Source: a candidate division WOR-1 bacterium RIFOXYB2_FULL_48_7 | GTDB lineage: Bacteria > Margulisbacteria > WOR-1 > O2-12-FULL-45-9 > XYB2-FULL-48-7 | Length of the DNA: 13,407 bases | Direction: 5' to 3' | NCBI GenBank assembly: GCA_001771615.1 | Contig: MEUF01000022.1 | Location: forward strand, 1 to 13,407 | Part shown: piece after piece, positions 6,790-13,407 of the stretch | Layout of the letters: each line of letters begins with the position of its first letter | Position numbering within the stretch: the first letter of the stretch is position 1 | Position numbers and translations under genes: made by a program | The notes under the pieces: generated by a model | Database searches by the model: none | What the model was told of the DNA's origin: nothing | The model's input: only the letters and a program-made list of their open reading frames with translations

Positions 6790-7839
6790 ATGACTGAATA
6801 CCTGTTAACTACTGAAAATCTTCATAATCTGGTTAGGCAGCTAATCGCCGAAGCAACCATTTATGCCCCGATTAATACAGCTGGCCGAAAATACCTGGAG
6901 ATTGTTTCCCCTAACAACATTGACCGGATCGATCTTGACGGCTTTAGGACTGTTGATACATTTAAAACCGCCGTGTTTAAAATTAGCGAACAGGTTGCCA
7001 GGTACTTTGGCCAGGAAGAGGCGGCCCCAATTAAAAAGCAGGTATTCCTGGGCATCAGGGCCTGTGATTTAGAGGGCTTATCAATCGGAGACCGGGTTTT
7101 CCTGGAGGGCGACATTACTGACCCATTTTATAAGCGACTTCGCGAAAATCTTCTATTAATCAGCGCCGATTGTAATGATTGCGGGCCAACCTGTTTTTGC
7201 ACGGTAGTGAAAGGCAATCCATATCCCACCCGATTTTTCGATCTTAACCTTTCACCCGTTGATGAGGGTTTTATTGTTGAGGCGAAAAGTGAGCCGGGGA
7301 GGGCCCTGGTTGATAAATATAGGGAATATTTCAATAGCCCGTCTGATTACATGACCAGGGAGAAAAACAACAATCGCCGGGAAATTATCAAGAAAATTGC
7401 CAATGTAAATGCCGCTTTTCATCTGCGCCTTGATCTGACACAAACACACAAGGCTAATCTGGAAAATAAAATCTGGAAAACCCTGACTAAAGATTGCGTG
7501 GAGTGCTCGGCCTGTAATTTTGCCTGTCCTTCTTGTACTTGTTTTCTGCTTTTAGATGGTGCGGCTGGGCCAGCGGCCAATTCCCGGCATAAGGTTTGGG
7601 ACGCTTGCTTGAAAAATGGCTATTCAGAGGTTGCCGGCGGCGCCAATTCGCGGCCCAGGCTTTATGAGCGGCTGCAGAACAGGTACCACTGCAAATTCGA
7701 TTATTCGTTTGAGCGCCTGGGACGCTTTACTTGTGTCGGCTGCGGACGCTGTATTGACGGGTGTGCCGGCAATATTGATATGCGCAAGGTATTTGTGGAG
7801 CTGGAACGGCAGGCTCCTTTGACTGCTAAATTGGAATAA
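6790..7839 (+). CDS. Hydrogenase beta-type Fe-S subunit (sulfhydrogenase HydB / AsrA family)
   Basis: A 349-residue electron-transfer protein of the family that contains the beta subunit of group 3b (sulf)hydrogenases and AsrA of anaerobic sulfite reductase. It shows DCNDCGPTCFCTVV (Cys128, 131, 135, 137), the family's conserved TCFC motif. It then has a dicluster C-terminal half: C236-x2-C239-x2-C242-x3-C246-P, with further Cys249 and Cys251, and C315-x2-C318-x2-C321-x3-C325. These should hold two [4Fe-4S] clusters, with possible extra metal binding by the first motif. It is followed 29 bases later by the gamma-type flavoprotein, its usual partner. It is the first gene behind the Rex-controlled promoter; the ATG has only a weak ribosome site. 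Role: pass electrons between the NAD(P)H flavoprotein and the hydrogenase core. The family is clear; the direction of electron flow is inferred. Confidence 0.9.
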   Translation: MTEYLLTTENLHNLVRQLIAEATIYAPINTAGRKYLEIVSPNNIDRIDLDGFRTVDTFKTAVFKISEQVARYFGQEEAAPIKKQVFLGIRACDLEGLSIGDRVFLEGDITDPFYKRLRENLLLISADCNDCGPTCFCTVVKGNPYPTRFFDLNLSPVDEGFIVEAKSEPGRALVDKYREYFNSPSDYMTREKNNNRREIIKKIANVNAAFHLRLDLTQTHKANLENKIWKTLTKDCVECSACNFACPSCTCFLLLDGAAGPAANSRHKVWDACLKNGYSEVAGGANSRPRLYERLQNRYHCKFDYSFERLGRFTCVGCGRCIDGCAGNIDMRKVFVELERQAPLTAKLE

Positions 7840-7868
7840 GAAGCGTGAAGGGAAAAGAGAGCTAATAA

Positions 7869-8693
7869 ATGGTATGTCCAAGCAATAATCCATATCGGCC
7901 GATCAGGGCCAGGGTGGAGCAGGTCATAAACGAGACCGGCAACATTAAAACTTTTGTTTTTAAACCGGAAGAGCCGATTCCCTTTCTGGCCGGCCAATTT
8001 ATGCTGGTGACCTTTCCCGGAATTGGAGAATGTGCTTTTACCCCTTCGTCCGACCCAAAAGTTATTGAAACAATTGAATTTACGATCATGAAGGCCGGGT
8101 CAGTAACCGCCAAAATTCATGAACTGCAGCCCGGGGAATTTGTCGGCTTGCGCGGCCCTTATGGCCAGCCATATCCCTTAAAGGCTTACCACGGGAAAGA
8201 TGTCTATGTGATTGGCGGAGGAGTAGGCCTGGCCCCGCTGCGGGCTTTGTTGTTCGCCCTTAACCACGAAATTGACCAATTAAATAAGGTGGTGGTCAGG
8301 TTTGGCGCCCGCTCGCCGCAGGATATTTGTTATAAAGGTGTAATCAATAGCTGGGGAGAAAGAAAAAAAACAAATTTACTGATCACTGTTGATTCTACCG
8401 GTCCTGGCTGGACTGGGCATGTTGGGCTGGTGACAACAATCCTTGATGAAAATGATATTGACGTAAAAAATGCCGTCGCAGTGGTTTGCGGCCCGCCGAT
8501 AATGATGAAATTCGCCAACAAGAGACTACTGGACCTGGGCTTTGCGCCAAAGGATATCTATTTATCGATGGAAAAAAATATGAGCTGCGGTATCGGTAAA
8601 TGTTTCCACTGTAATATTGGGAAATACTTTGTTTGCCAGGATGGGCCTGTTTTTACCTGGGAACAGCTTAAGGATATACCCGAACCATGGTGA
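7869..8693 (+). CDS. Hydrogenase gamma-type FAD/NAD(P)H-binding subunit (sulfhydrogenase gamma / AsrB family)
   Basis: A 274-residue ferredoxin-reductase-type flavoprotein. Residues about 10-105 form the FAD barrel (FLAGQFMLVTFPGIGE, then FTIMKAGSVTAKIHELQPGEFVGLRGPYGQPY). Residues about 110-225 form the NAD(P) domain (VYVIGGGVGLAPLRALL, VVCGPPIMMKF). The C terminus carries the dihydroorotate-dehydrogenase-type [2Fe-2S] motif C240-x4-C245-x2-C248-x7-C256. In the families this pairs with the beta subunit to exchange electrons with NAD(P)H. Whether NADH or NADPH is used cannot be told reliably from the sequence; Rex control suggests NADH. A purine-rich stretch (AAGAGAG) lies 7-8 bases before the ATG. 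It overlaps the next gene by 7 bases (ATGGTGA). Confidence 0.93.
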   Translation: MVCPSNNPYRPIRARVEQVINETGNIKTFVFKPEEPIPFLAGQFMLVTFPGIGECAFTPSSDPKVIETIEFTIMKAGSVTAKIHELQPGEFVGLRGPYGQPYPLKAYHGKDVYVIGGGVGLAPLRALLFALNHEIDQLNKVVVRFGARSPQDICYKGVINSWGERKKTNLLITVDSTGPGWTGHVGLVTTILDENDIDVKNAVAVVCGPPIMMKFANKRLLDLGFAPKDIYLSMEKNMSCGIGKCFHCNIGKYFVCQDGPVFTWEQLKDIPEPW

Positions 8694-10078
8694 CAAAAAA
8701 AACGAAATGCCTGTTTTGCTCCCTGGGTTGCGAGCTGGGCTTGCGCCTGGAAAGGGGCGAACCAATGGCGCTGGATTATCCGGGGCCGCTCTGTCCGCGC
8801 GGGCATTATAATCTGGAAATGATCAACCACCCCGCCCGTTTGACCGAGCCAAAGATCGGCAACCGGCAAATTTCCTGGGAAGAAGCGGTGGTTTTTACCA
8901 GGCAAGAGCTCAAACAATTTGAAAAGAGCCAGGTGGGGATATTAATCTCAGCCAACAGCAGCAATGAAGAGGCTTTGGCTGCCGCCCGTTTTGCCAAGCT
9001 GCTGGGGACTAGTAATTTGGCGGTGGCTGGGCCGTTAAGTGATTTGGCGGCGTATCAGGGAGAGAAAACCCCGGTTGCCGGGGCGGCCTTGGCCACTGAA
9101 GATGATATCGCCAGCTCAAATTCGCTGGTCATCGTCGGGGACATATTGACTCGCTCGCCAGTCCTTTCAAAAATTATCAATAAAGTTAAATATGGACAGC
9201 GCGGTAACAGCCTAATTGTCATTGATCCCAACCGTTCACACACCAGCTGGTTTGCCACCGATCATTTGGCTGTCCGGCCGGGCTCGGAAGCCCTGGTCTT
9301 GGCCTCGCTGACCGGCAAAATGACCGATGTTAACAGTGCCGCAGAAAAAAGTGGCCTGCCGGCGGCCAGGCTGGTCGCGGCGGCCAAGGTATTTGCCGCA
9401 GCAGCCAAGGGAACGGTGATTATCGTCCCTGGAGAACATAAGGCCCGCAATGACTTAATCGTTTATTTTGCCAAGGAGCTGGCGGCCGCTTCTGCCAATA
9501 AAAAATATGTTGTTTTTTATCAATACGGCAACACCCTCGGGGTTAATCGGGTTTTAGACCGGGAGCTGCCTGACCATCTTTTACTGCAGGAAATGGTTGA
9601 AAAAATAGAAAACCAGTCAATCCCGGCCCTGTTTATGTTTGGCGAAAATATCAGTACAGAAAAAAACAATCTTGATAAAAAAATGCGTTTAATCAAATTT
9701 GTGGCGGTGGCCGGTTATTTTGGGCGGGAATCAAGCGTCACCAGCGATACGGTCGTTACTTTTCCCCTGGCTAGTCCGCTGGAAAAATCGGGAAATTACA
9801 CGCTGGCCAGCGGGACTACGGTTTCTCTAAATGAAATTGTCTTGCCGGTCGGCGCGAAGAGCAATTCCGAAATCATGGCTTTGTTGGGTGAAGTCTCTAC
9901 CGGAGACGGACAGGTTGGCCCGGTCTATGGCCAACCGGTCAATTTTTCTGACCAGTTGGGCGAATCGCTTCAGCTGGCAACAACGGCGTCTGTTCCCCTG
10001 GAGAATATAACCCATTTTGGTAATAATCGGCTGGTCAAGAATTTTTTCTGGTATAAGGTAAATAACCACAATGGCTAA
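8687..10078 (+). CDS. Short formate-dehydrogenase/NuoG-like protein without a molybdenum ligand
   Basis: A 463-residue member of the molybdopterin oxidoreductase superfamily, cut down compared with catalytic formate dehydrogenases (about 700 residues). The N terminus keeps the [4Fe-4S] motif C8-x2-C11-x3-C15 ... C36-PRG, followed by HPARLTEPKIGNRQISWEEA as in FdhF/NuoG proteins. These four are the only cysteines in the whole protein and there is no in-frame TGA. The usual Cys/Sec molybdenum ligand is therefore missing, and the aligned region reads NLAVAGPLSD. The end (FPLASPLEKSGNYTLASGTTVSLNE) resembles the NuoG-like closing segment; the C-terminal dinucleotide-binding domain is absent. It probably serves as a structural and electron-wire subunit, like NuoG, between the diaphorase and the HycB-like protein. 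A formylmethanofuran-dehydrogenase-B-like role is a less likely alternative. It overlaps both neighbours (7 and 8 bases). Confidence 0.82.
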   Translation: MVTKKTKCLFCSLGCELGLRLERGEPMALDYPGPLCPRGHYNLEMINHPARLTEPKIGNRQISWEEAVVFTRQELKQFEKSQVGILISANSSNEEALAAARFAKLLGTSNLAVAGPLSDLAAYQGEKTPVAGAALATEDDIASSNSLVIVGDILTRSPVLSKIINKVKYGQRGNSLIVIDPNRSHTSWFATDHLAVRPGSEALVLASLTGKMTDVNSAAEKSGLPAARLVAAAKVFAAAAKGTVIIVPGEHKARNDLIVYFAKELAAASANKKYVVFYQYGNTLGVNRVLDRELPDHLLLQEMVEKIENQSIPALFMFGENISTEKNNLDKKMRLIKFVAVAGYFGRESSVTSDTVVTFPLASPLEKSGNYTLASGTTVSLNEIVLPVGAKSNSEIMALLGEVSTGDGQVGPVYGQPVNFSDQLGESLQLATTASVPLENITHFGNNRLVKNFFWYKVNNHNG

Positions 10079-10553
10079 ACGTATTTATTTAAATTTGGAC
10101 TTATGTTGCGGCTGCCGCAGTTGTGCGGCCGCTTGTGCTTATGGCCACCATTTGCAATCATTATTAGGGCATGCCGAAGTACGAGGAGAGGCCAACCTGC
10201 CATTACATTGTTTGCATTGCGACCAACCCGGTTGCGCTTCCGCCTGCCCCAATGAGGCAATGCAGAAACAACCGGATGGGGTAGTCTTGCGCAGCCATTT
10301 CAAGTGTGTTGGCTGCCGTTCCTGCACCTTGGGTTGTCCATTTGGAGTAATCCAGCCGGATTTGCAAAAACATATCACACCCAAATGCGATCTGTGCGTC
10401 GACCGTTTGGCGGAGGGGGAAATCCCGCGTTGTGTGGCCACCTGTACTTCTGGGGCGCTGAGCTTTGAAGAAGTGGACGAACAGGTGGTTGATAAATGTA
10501 AAAACCTGATTTCTGTCAGGATTCTTTCTAATTTTGTCGGCAGGAGGAGATAA
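10071..10553 (+). CDS. HycB-like ferredoxin subunit with four [4Fe-4S] clusters
   Basis: A 160-residue polyferredoxin of the HycB/DmsB type. Four Cys groups are visible: C12-x2-C15-x2-C18-x3-C22; CLHCDQPGCASACP (C-x2-C-x4-C-x3-C); CVGCRSCTLGCP; and CDLC ... CVATC. This is the order expected for a subunit that carries electrons between a molybdopterin-type partner and a group 4 hydrogenase, as in formate hydrogenlyase. Here it follows a molybdenum-free partner. The start overlaps the previous gene by 8 bases, and a strong AGGAGG near its end serves the next gene. It is cytoplasmic, with no signal peptide. Confidence 0.93.
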   Translation: MAKRIYLNLDLCCGCRSCAAACAYGHHLQSLLGHAEVRGEANLPLHCLHCDQPGCASACPNEAMQKQPDGVVLRSHFKCVGCRSCTLGCPFGVIQPDLQKHITPKCDLCVDRLAEGEIPRCVATCTSGALSFEEVDEQVVDKCKNLISVRILSNFVGRRR

Positions 10554-10555
10554 CC

Positions 10556-11233
10556 ATGGGAAGAGTTGAAGAGCATATGGACAAAGCTTGTGCGCTGCTC
10601 CGCGAAGGAAAATTGCGCGACGCGATCAAGGAATATCAGTCCGCCCTGAATATCGATCCGCAAAATGCCATTGCCCACAAAAGCCTGGGAAGCATTTATT
10701 ATCGCCTGACCATGCTCGATGAATCAATTGAGCAATTCAAAATGGCCGTTGAACACAATCCCCATTATGCTGATGCTTATTACGAACTGGGGATTTCACT
10801 TTATCGCCGCGGAAAATTTGCCGAGTCGGTCGAAGCCTTTAAGCAAGCGGCCAAAATCAACCCCAATTTCCATATCGCCCGCTACTGGCTGGGGTTGTCC
10901 TACTATTACATGGGGCGATTGCATGAAGCAATTGATTGCTTCCAACAGGTATTGGAGAAGGAGCCGCATGTTGTTGTTGCCCGATATCATGTGGGGATCG
11001 CTTATGCCCGTTTAAATAAATATAACGAGGCGGTCAGGGAATTTGAGCTGTTTTTAAAAGATGTTCCTGATAGCGCCGCCGGCTACTATAATCTGGGAAA
11101 AAATTATTACAATAAAGGGGATATCGACCAGGCGATCAGCGCCTTTCGCCGGGCGATAGAAATCGACCCATCCGATGAACGGTCAAAAAAGAATCTGGCC
11201 GTTTTGGAAGATGTAAAAACGAGGTTTTTTTAA
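10556..11233 (+). CDS. Six-repeat TPR protein inside the hydrogenase operon
   Basis: A 225-residue protein built almost wholly of six consecutive 34-residue tetratricopeptide repeats in perfect register: residues 4-37, 38-71, 72-105, 106-139, 140-173 and 174-207, plus a short capping helix. Each has the Ala/Gly at 8, Tyr at 11, Ala at 20 and Pro at 32 pattern, and most end in NP or DP. There is no signal peptide or membrane anchor, so it is cytoplasmic. It has the best ribosome site in the operon, AGGAGG (10542-10547) eight bases before the ATG, just two bases after the HycB-like stop. TPR scaffolds bind other proteins. A role as assembly factor or peripheral subunit of the hydrogenase is inferred from its position only. 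Confidence 0.93.
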   Translation: MGRVEEHMDKACALLREGKLRDAIKEYQSALNIDPQNAIAHKSLGSIYYRLTMLDESIEQFKMAVEHNPHYADAYYELGISLYRRGKFAESVEAFKQAAKINPNFHIARYWLGLSYYYMGRLHEAIDCFQQVLEKEPHVVVARYHVGIAYARLNKYNEAVREFELFLKDVPDSAAGYYNLGKNYYNKGDIDQAISAFRRAIEIDPSDERSKKNLAVLEDVKTRFF

Positions 11234-12130
11234 TTGGCTAATCTTTTTGTCATATTTATATCAGGATTTTTCCTGGCCGCAATTGTCGGCCTGCTGGCCA
11301 GCTGGCTAGATAGAAAAATCTCGGCCCGGCTGCAATTCCGGGTAGGGCCGCCATGGTATCAGCCTCTGATAGATATTATCAAGCTGTTAGGCAAAGAAAC
11401 TTTGCTCCCGCAGGGCGCGACAAGGTGGATTTTTCTTGGCGCCCCTTTAATCGGCCTGGCCGGGGCGATTGTAACTTCGCTGCTCCTTTTGGCTGTTGGC
11501 CAATCTAGCGGATTCATCGGGGACCTGATCGTTGTGCTTTATTTTTTATCCCTTCCATCGTTGGCGATGATTATTGGAGGATCAGCATCGCGCAACCCGC
11601 TCTCCGCCCTGGGTTCCAGCCGGGAAATGAAATTGATTTTAGCCTATGAGCTGCCATTTATTTTGGCCACCTTTGCCCTGGTCGCAAAAGCCGGGACCCT
11701 GGTGCTGGGAGATTTAGTCGCCTGGCAGGCGGCCAATAGCTGGTTTATCCTCAAATTGTCGGGCGTGATCTCTTTTGTTGTTTCGCTCCTGGTTATTCAG
11801 GCCAAAGCGGGGCTGGCCCCCTTTGACATCGCCGAAGCTGAACAGGAAATTGCTGCCGGGCCGCTGCTGGAATATTCCGGCCCGCCATTAGCTGTTTTTA
11901 AATTGACCAAAGCGATGCTGTTGTTTGTTTTGCCGTTTTTCCTGGTGACGCTCTATTTGGGCGGGGCCGATAATTGGTGGCCGCTAAAATATTTATTCGT
12001 CCTGACTTTGATGGTTTTGATAAAAAATACCAATCCGCGCTTGCGCAGCGACCAGGCGCTCCGTTTCTTTTGGGGGCCGGTCACGCTATTAGCAATTATC
12101 GGTTTTCTGCTGGCGGTGCTGGGATGCTAA
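11234..12130 (+). CDS. Hydrogenase membrane subunit, NuoH/HycD/EchB family
   Basis: A 298-residue integral membrane protein with about eight hydrophobic helices, homologous to complex I NuoH and group 4 hydrogenase HycD. It anchors the hydrogenase module to the membrane and forms part of the ion-coupling path. Conserved loops are LDRKISARLQFRVGPPW-YQPLIDIIKLLGKE after helix 1, SSREMKLILAYELPFIL, and AKAGLAPFDIAEAEQEIAAGPLLEYSGP with its acidic cluster. The start is a TTG directly after the TPR stop codon. GAGG nine bases before it and the family-like N terminus support this, and no ATG fits. It overlaps the small subunit gene by 7 bases. Confidence 0.95.
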   Translation: MANLFVIFISGFFLAAIVGLLASWLDRKISARLQFRVGPPWYQPLIDIIKLLGKETLLPQGATRWIFLGAPLIGLAGAIVTSLLLLAVGQSSGFIGDLIVVLYFLSLPSLAMIIGGSASRNPLSALGSSREMKLILAYELPFILATFALVAKAGTLVLGDLVAWQAANSWFILKLSGVISFVVSLLVIQAKAGLAPFDIAEAEQEIAAGPLLEYSGPPLAVFKLTKAMLLFVLPFFLVTLYLGGADNWWPLKYLFVLTLMVLIKNTNPRLRSDQALRFFWGPVTLLAIIGFLLAVLGC

Positions 12131-12546
12131 AACAGATACACAATTGGAGTTTAAAAAGAAGTTTGTGGGTTTATCATGCCGGGGCGTCAGCCTGCAATAA
12201 TTGCGATATAGAAATCCTTGACCTGCTGACTCCGCGCCATGATGTTGAAAGATTTGGTATTATGCTGGTCGGTTCCCCCCGCCATGCGGATGTCATGCTG
12301 GTTTCGGGCATTGCCAACCGGCAGATCGCCCCCCGCTTAATCAGGCTTTACGAGCAGCTGCCAAAACCGCATGTCGTTGTGGCAATAGGAACTTGTGCCT
12401 GTTCTGCCCATATGTTCCGCGATAGCTACAATTATAACCAGCCAATTGATAAGATTATCCCGGTCGATGTCTACTTGCCGGGTTGCCCGCCAAAACCAGA
12501 AGCCATGATCGATGCCATACTTAAGGCTAGGGAAAAATTTAAATGA
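12124..12546 (+). CDS. [NiFe] hydrogenase small subunit, NuoB/HycG/EchC family
   Basis: A 140-residue protein carrying the proximal [4Fe-4S] cluster next to the [NiFe] site. Visible ligands are SAC24NNC27D, GTC91AC93S and PGC121PPKPE, the normal pattern for group 4 hydrogenase small subunits and NuoB. The true start is the ATG at 12124, which overlaps the membrane subunit stop by 7 bases. The frame stays open 50 codons upstream, but that part lies inside the membrane subunit gene and has no family similarity. It overlaps the next gene by 4 bases (ATGA). It has no twin-arginine signal, as expected for cytoplasm-facing group 4 enzymes. Confidence 0.95.
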   Translation: MLKQIHNWSLKRSLWVYHAGASACNNCDIEILDLLTPRHDVERFGIMLVGSPRHADVMLVSGIANRQIAPRLIRLYEQLPKPHVVVAIGTCACSAHMFRDSYNYNQPIDKIIPVDVYLPGCPPKPEAMIDAILKAREKFK

Positions 12547-13001
12547 GAATAGATGAATCATTAACCAATAAATTTGGCCAGCAGATAGAGGTCCAGGGGA
12601 AATCCAAACGGCGGTTGTTCCTGACTGTGCCAAAAGCTATCGCTTTGGAAGTATGCCGTTTTCTTAAAGAGGAATTAGGGGCCCGCTTTTCTACGATTTC
12701 TGGTGTTGATACCCGGTCAGCAGTCGAATTGCTTTTTCATTTGCCGATAGACCGCGAACATCTGGTTGTGACCTTGCGTGTCCCCGTTGCCAAGCCTGAC
12801 TTGGAAATGCCTACAGCCACTGGGGTGTATCCGGCAGCCAACTGGGTGGAGAGGGAAATCAGGGAGATGTTTGGCGTCAACTTTTTAGGGCACCCAAACC
12901 TGCAAACCTTGCTTTTGCCTGATGACTGGCCGGCCGGGGTATATCCTTTGCGTAAGCATAGCTATGATTCGGAAATTGAAAATACGGAGCGAGAAAACTA
13001 A
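12543..13001 (+). CDS. NuoC/HycE N-terminal-like hydrogenase subunit (30 kDa complex I family)
   Basis: A 152-residue protein of the respiratory-chain 30 kDa family, which docks with the large subunit in complex I and group 4 hydrogenases. The signature is WVEREIREMFGVNFLGHPNLQTLLLPDDWPAGVYPLRK (from about residue 106). It is separate from the large subunit here, unlike fused HycE. A TAGGGA about nine bases before the ATG may serve as its ribosome site. It shares one base with the ATG of the large subunit gene. Confidence 0.95.
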   Translation: MRIDESLTNKFGQQIEVQGKSKRRLFLTVPKAIALEVCRFLKEELGARFSTISGVDTRSAVELLFHLPIDREHLVVTLRVPVAKPDLEMPTATGVYPAANWVEREIREMFGVNFLGHPNLQTLLLPDDWPAGVYPLRKHSYDSEIENTEREN

Positions 13002-13407
13002 TGGCCAAAGAACGAATTATCCCGATCGGCCCTTATCATCCTTTGCTGGAGGAACCGGAATTCTTTAAGTTTTATGTCGAGGGGGAGAGGATTGTTGACG
13101 CCGATGTCCGGGTTGGTTATAACCACCGCGGGGTCGAGAAACTGTCTGAAAGCAAGACTTATGACCAGGCGACTTTTTTAGTTGAAAGAATTTGCGGGAT
13201 TTGCTCAACCTCTCACCCGTTTGCCTTTGTGAACGCAGTGGAAGATGTCTCGGCCATCGAGGTGCCAGAGCGAGCCCTTTTTATCCGCTCAATTATCGGG
13301 GACCTGGAGCGTATCCATAGTCATTTGCTTTGGGTCGGTTTGGCCGGACATTTTATCGGTTACAATACGGTTTTTATGTGGGCCTGGAAATACCGGGAGC
13401 CGGTCCT
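13001..13407 (+). CDS. [NiFe] hydrogenase large (catalytic) subunit, NuoD/HycE/EchE family (3' end cut off by window)
   Basis: The first 135 residues of the catalytic subunit, open to the window edge. It starts MAKERIIPIGPYHPLLEEPEFFKF and contains VGYNHRGVEKL and the L1 metal-binding motif ERIC65GIC68STSH72P, the form seen in true [NiFe] hydrogenases. These cysteines are lost in NuoD of complex I and in Ehr-type relatives, so this subunit should bind nickel and iron. The C-terminal L2 motif lies outside the window, so full catalytic competence is not proven here. The start is ATG at 13001, sharing one base with the previous stop; CGGAGCGAG lies just upstream. Group 4 membership is clear from the neighbouring genes; the subgroup is not. 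Confidence 0.95.
   Translation, partial: MAKERIIPIGPYHPLLEEPEFFKFYVEGERIVDADVRVGYNHRGVEKLSESKTYDQATFLVERICGICSTSHPFAFVNAVEDVSAIEVPERALFIRSIIGDLERIHSHLLWVGLAGHFIGYNTVFMWAWKYREPV

Noticed and set aside
6790..8693. Anaerobic sulfite reductase (AsrA-AsrB)
   Set aside because: The first two genes fit that family, but the siroheme subunit AsrC does not follow; hydrogenase subunits do, and the same families serve as hydrogenase beta and gamma subunits.
8687..10078. Active formate dehydrogenase
   Set aside because: No Cys or Sec to bind molybdenum, no TGA codon in frame, and the C-terminal cofactor domain is absent.
10139..10678. Long open frame of 179 codons on the minus strand
   Set aside because: It lies across the ferredoxin and TPR genes, its composition mirrors the Cys codons of the real gene, and it has no family similarity or ribosome site.
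11974..12123. A 50-residue N-terminal extension of the small subunit
   Set aside because: It lies fully inside the membrane subunit gene; the NuoB/HycG family starts near the ATG at 12124, which has the same short overlap as its neighbours.

Overview
The window looks like part of the chromosome of an uncultivated, strictly anaerobic, hydrogen-metabolising bacterium. It has a near-balanced base composition and tightly packed genes with stop/start overlaps of 1-8 bases. It carries a [NiFe]-hydrogenase operon of the membrane-bound (group 4, complex I-like) type, a Rex redox repressor with two clear operators, and a hydrogenase-maturation radical SAM protein. The style recalls Margulisbacteria/Saganbacteria-type or similar fermentative lineages, but nothing here fixes the taxon (low confidence).

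Layout. Positions 1-1884 (+): the 3' part of ribD, overlapping by one base a gene that fuses a HypC-like domain to a HydE-like radical SAM domain. Positions 1885-3455 (-): a two-gene ABC-2 exporter (ATPase then permease), converging on the fusion gene with no intergenic base. Positions 3492-4937 (+): a soluble protein with a C-terminal GHKL (histidine-kinase-like) ATPase domain, divergent from the ABC genes. Positions 4958-5959 (-): a lipoprotein of unknown function. Positions 6097-6714 (+): rex. Positions 6790-13407 (+): a hydrogenase operon that runs off the right edge.

The hydrogenase operon reads: sulfhydrogenase-beta/AsrA-like iron-sulfur protein; sulfhydrogenase-gamma/AsrB-like FAD/NAD(P) reductase; a short formate-dehydrogenase/NuoG-like protein that keeps its [4Fe-4S] motif but has no cysteine or selenocysteine to bind molybdenum; a HycB-like 4x[4Fe-4S] protein; a six-repeat TPR protein; NuoH/HycD-like membrane subunit; NuoB/HycG-like small subunit; NuoC/HycE-N-like subunit; and the start of the NuoD/HycE-like large subunit with an intact L1 [NiFe] motif. 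The natural reading is an NAD(P)H-linked membrane hydrogenase. Electrons would pass between NAD(P)H, FAD, a chain of Fe-S clusters and the [NiFe] site, with a membrane subunit that may couple this to ion movement. No antiporter-type (NuoL/M/N) subunit is visible; any would lie beyond the right edge.

Regulation is unusually legible. Both rex and the hydrogenase operon have TTGACA -35 boxes at 17-18 bp spacing from good -10 boxes, followed by 18-bp Rex operators with perfect GTGAA-N4-TTCAC cores. This predicts a circuit in which a high NADH/NAD+ ratio releases Rex and turns on both rex and the hydrogenase. The two most interesting points are the HypC-HydE fusion (a [NiFe] maturation domain joined to an [FeFe] maturation enzyme) and the hybrid hydrogenase, which combines a group-3b-type diaphorase with a group 4 membrane core. 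No intergenic stretch exceeds about 140 bases, and no RNA gene, CRISPR array, IS element or large repeat was seen.
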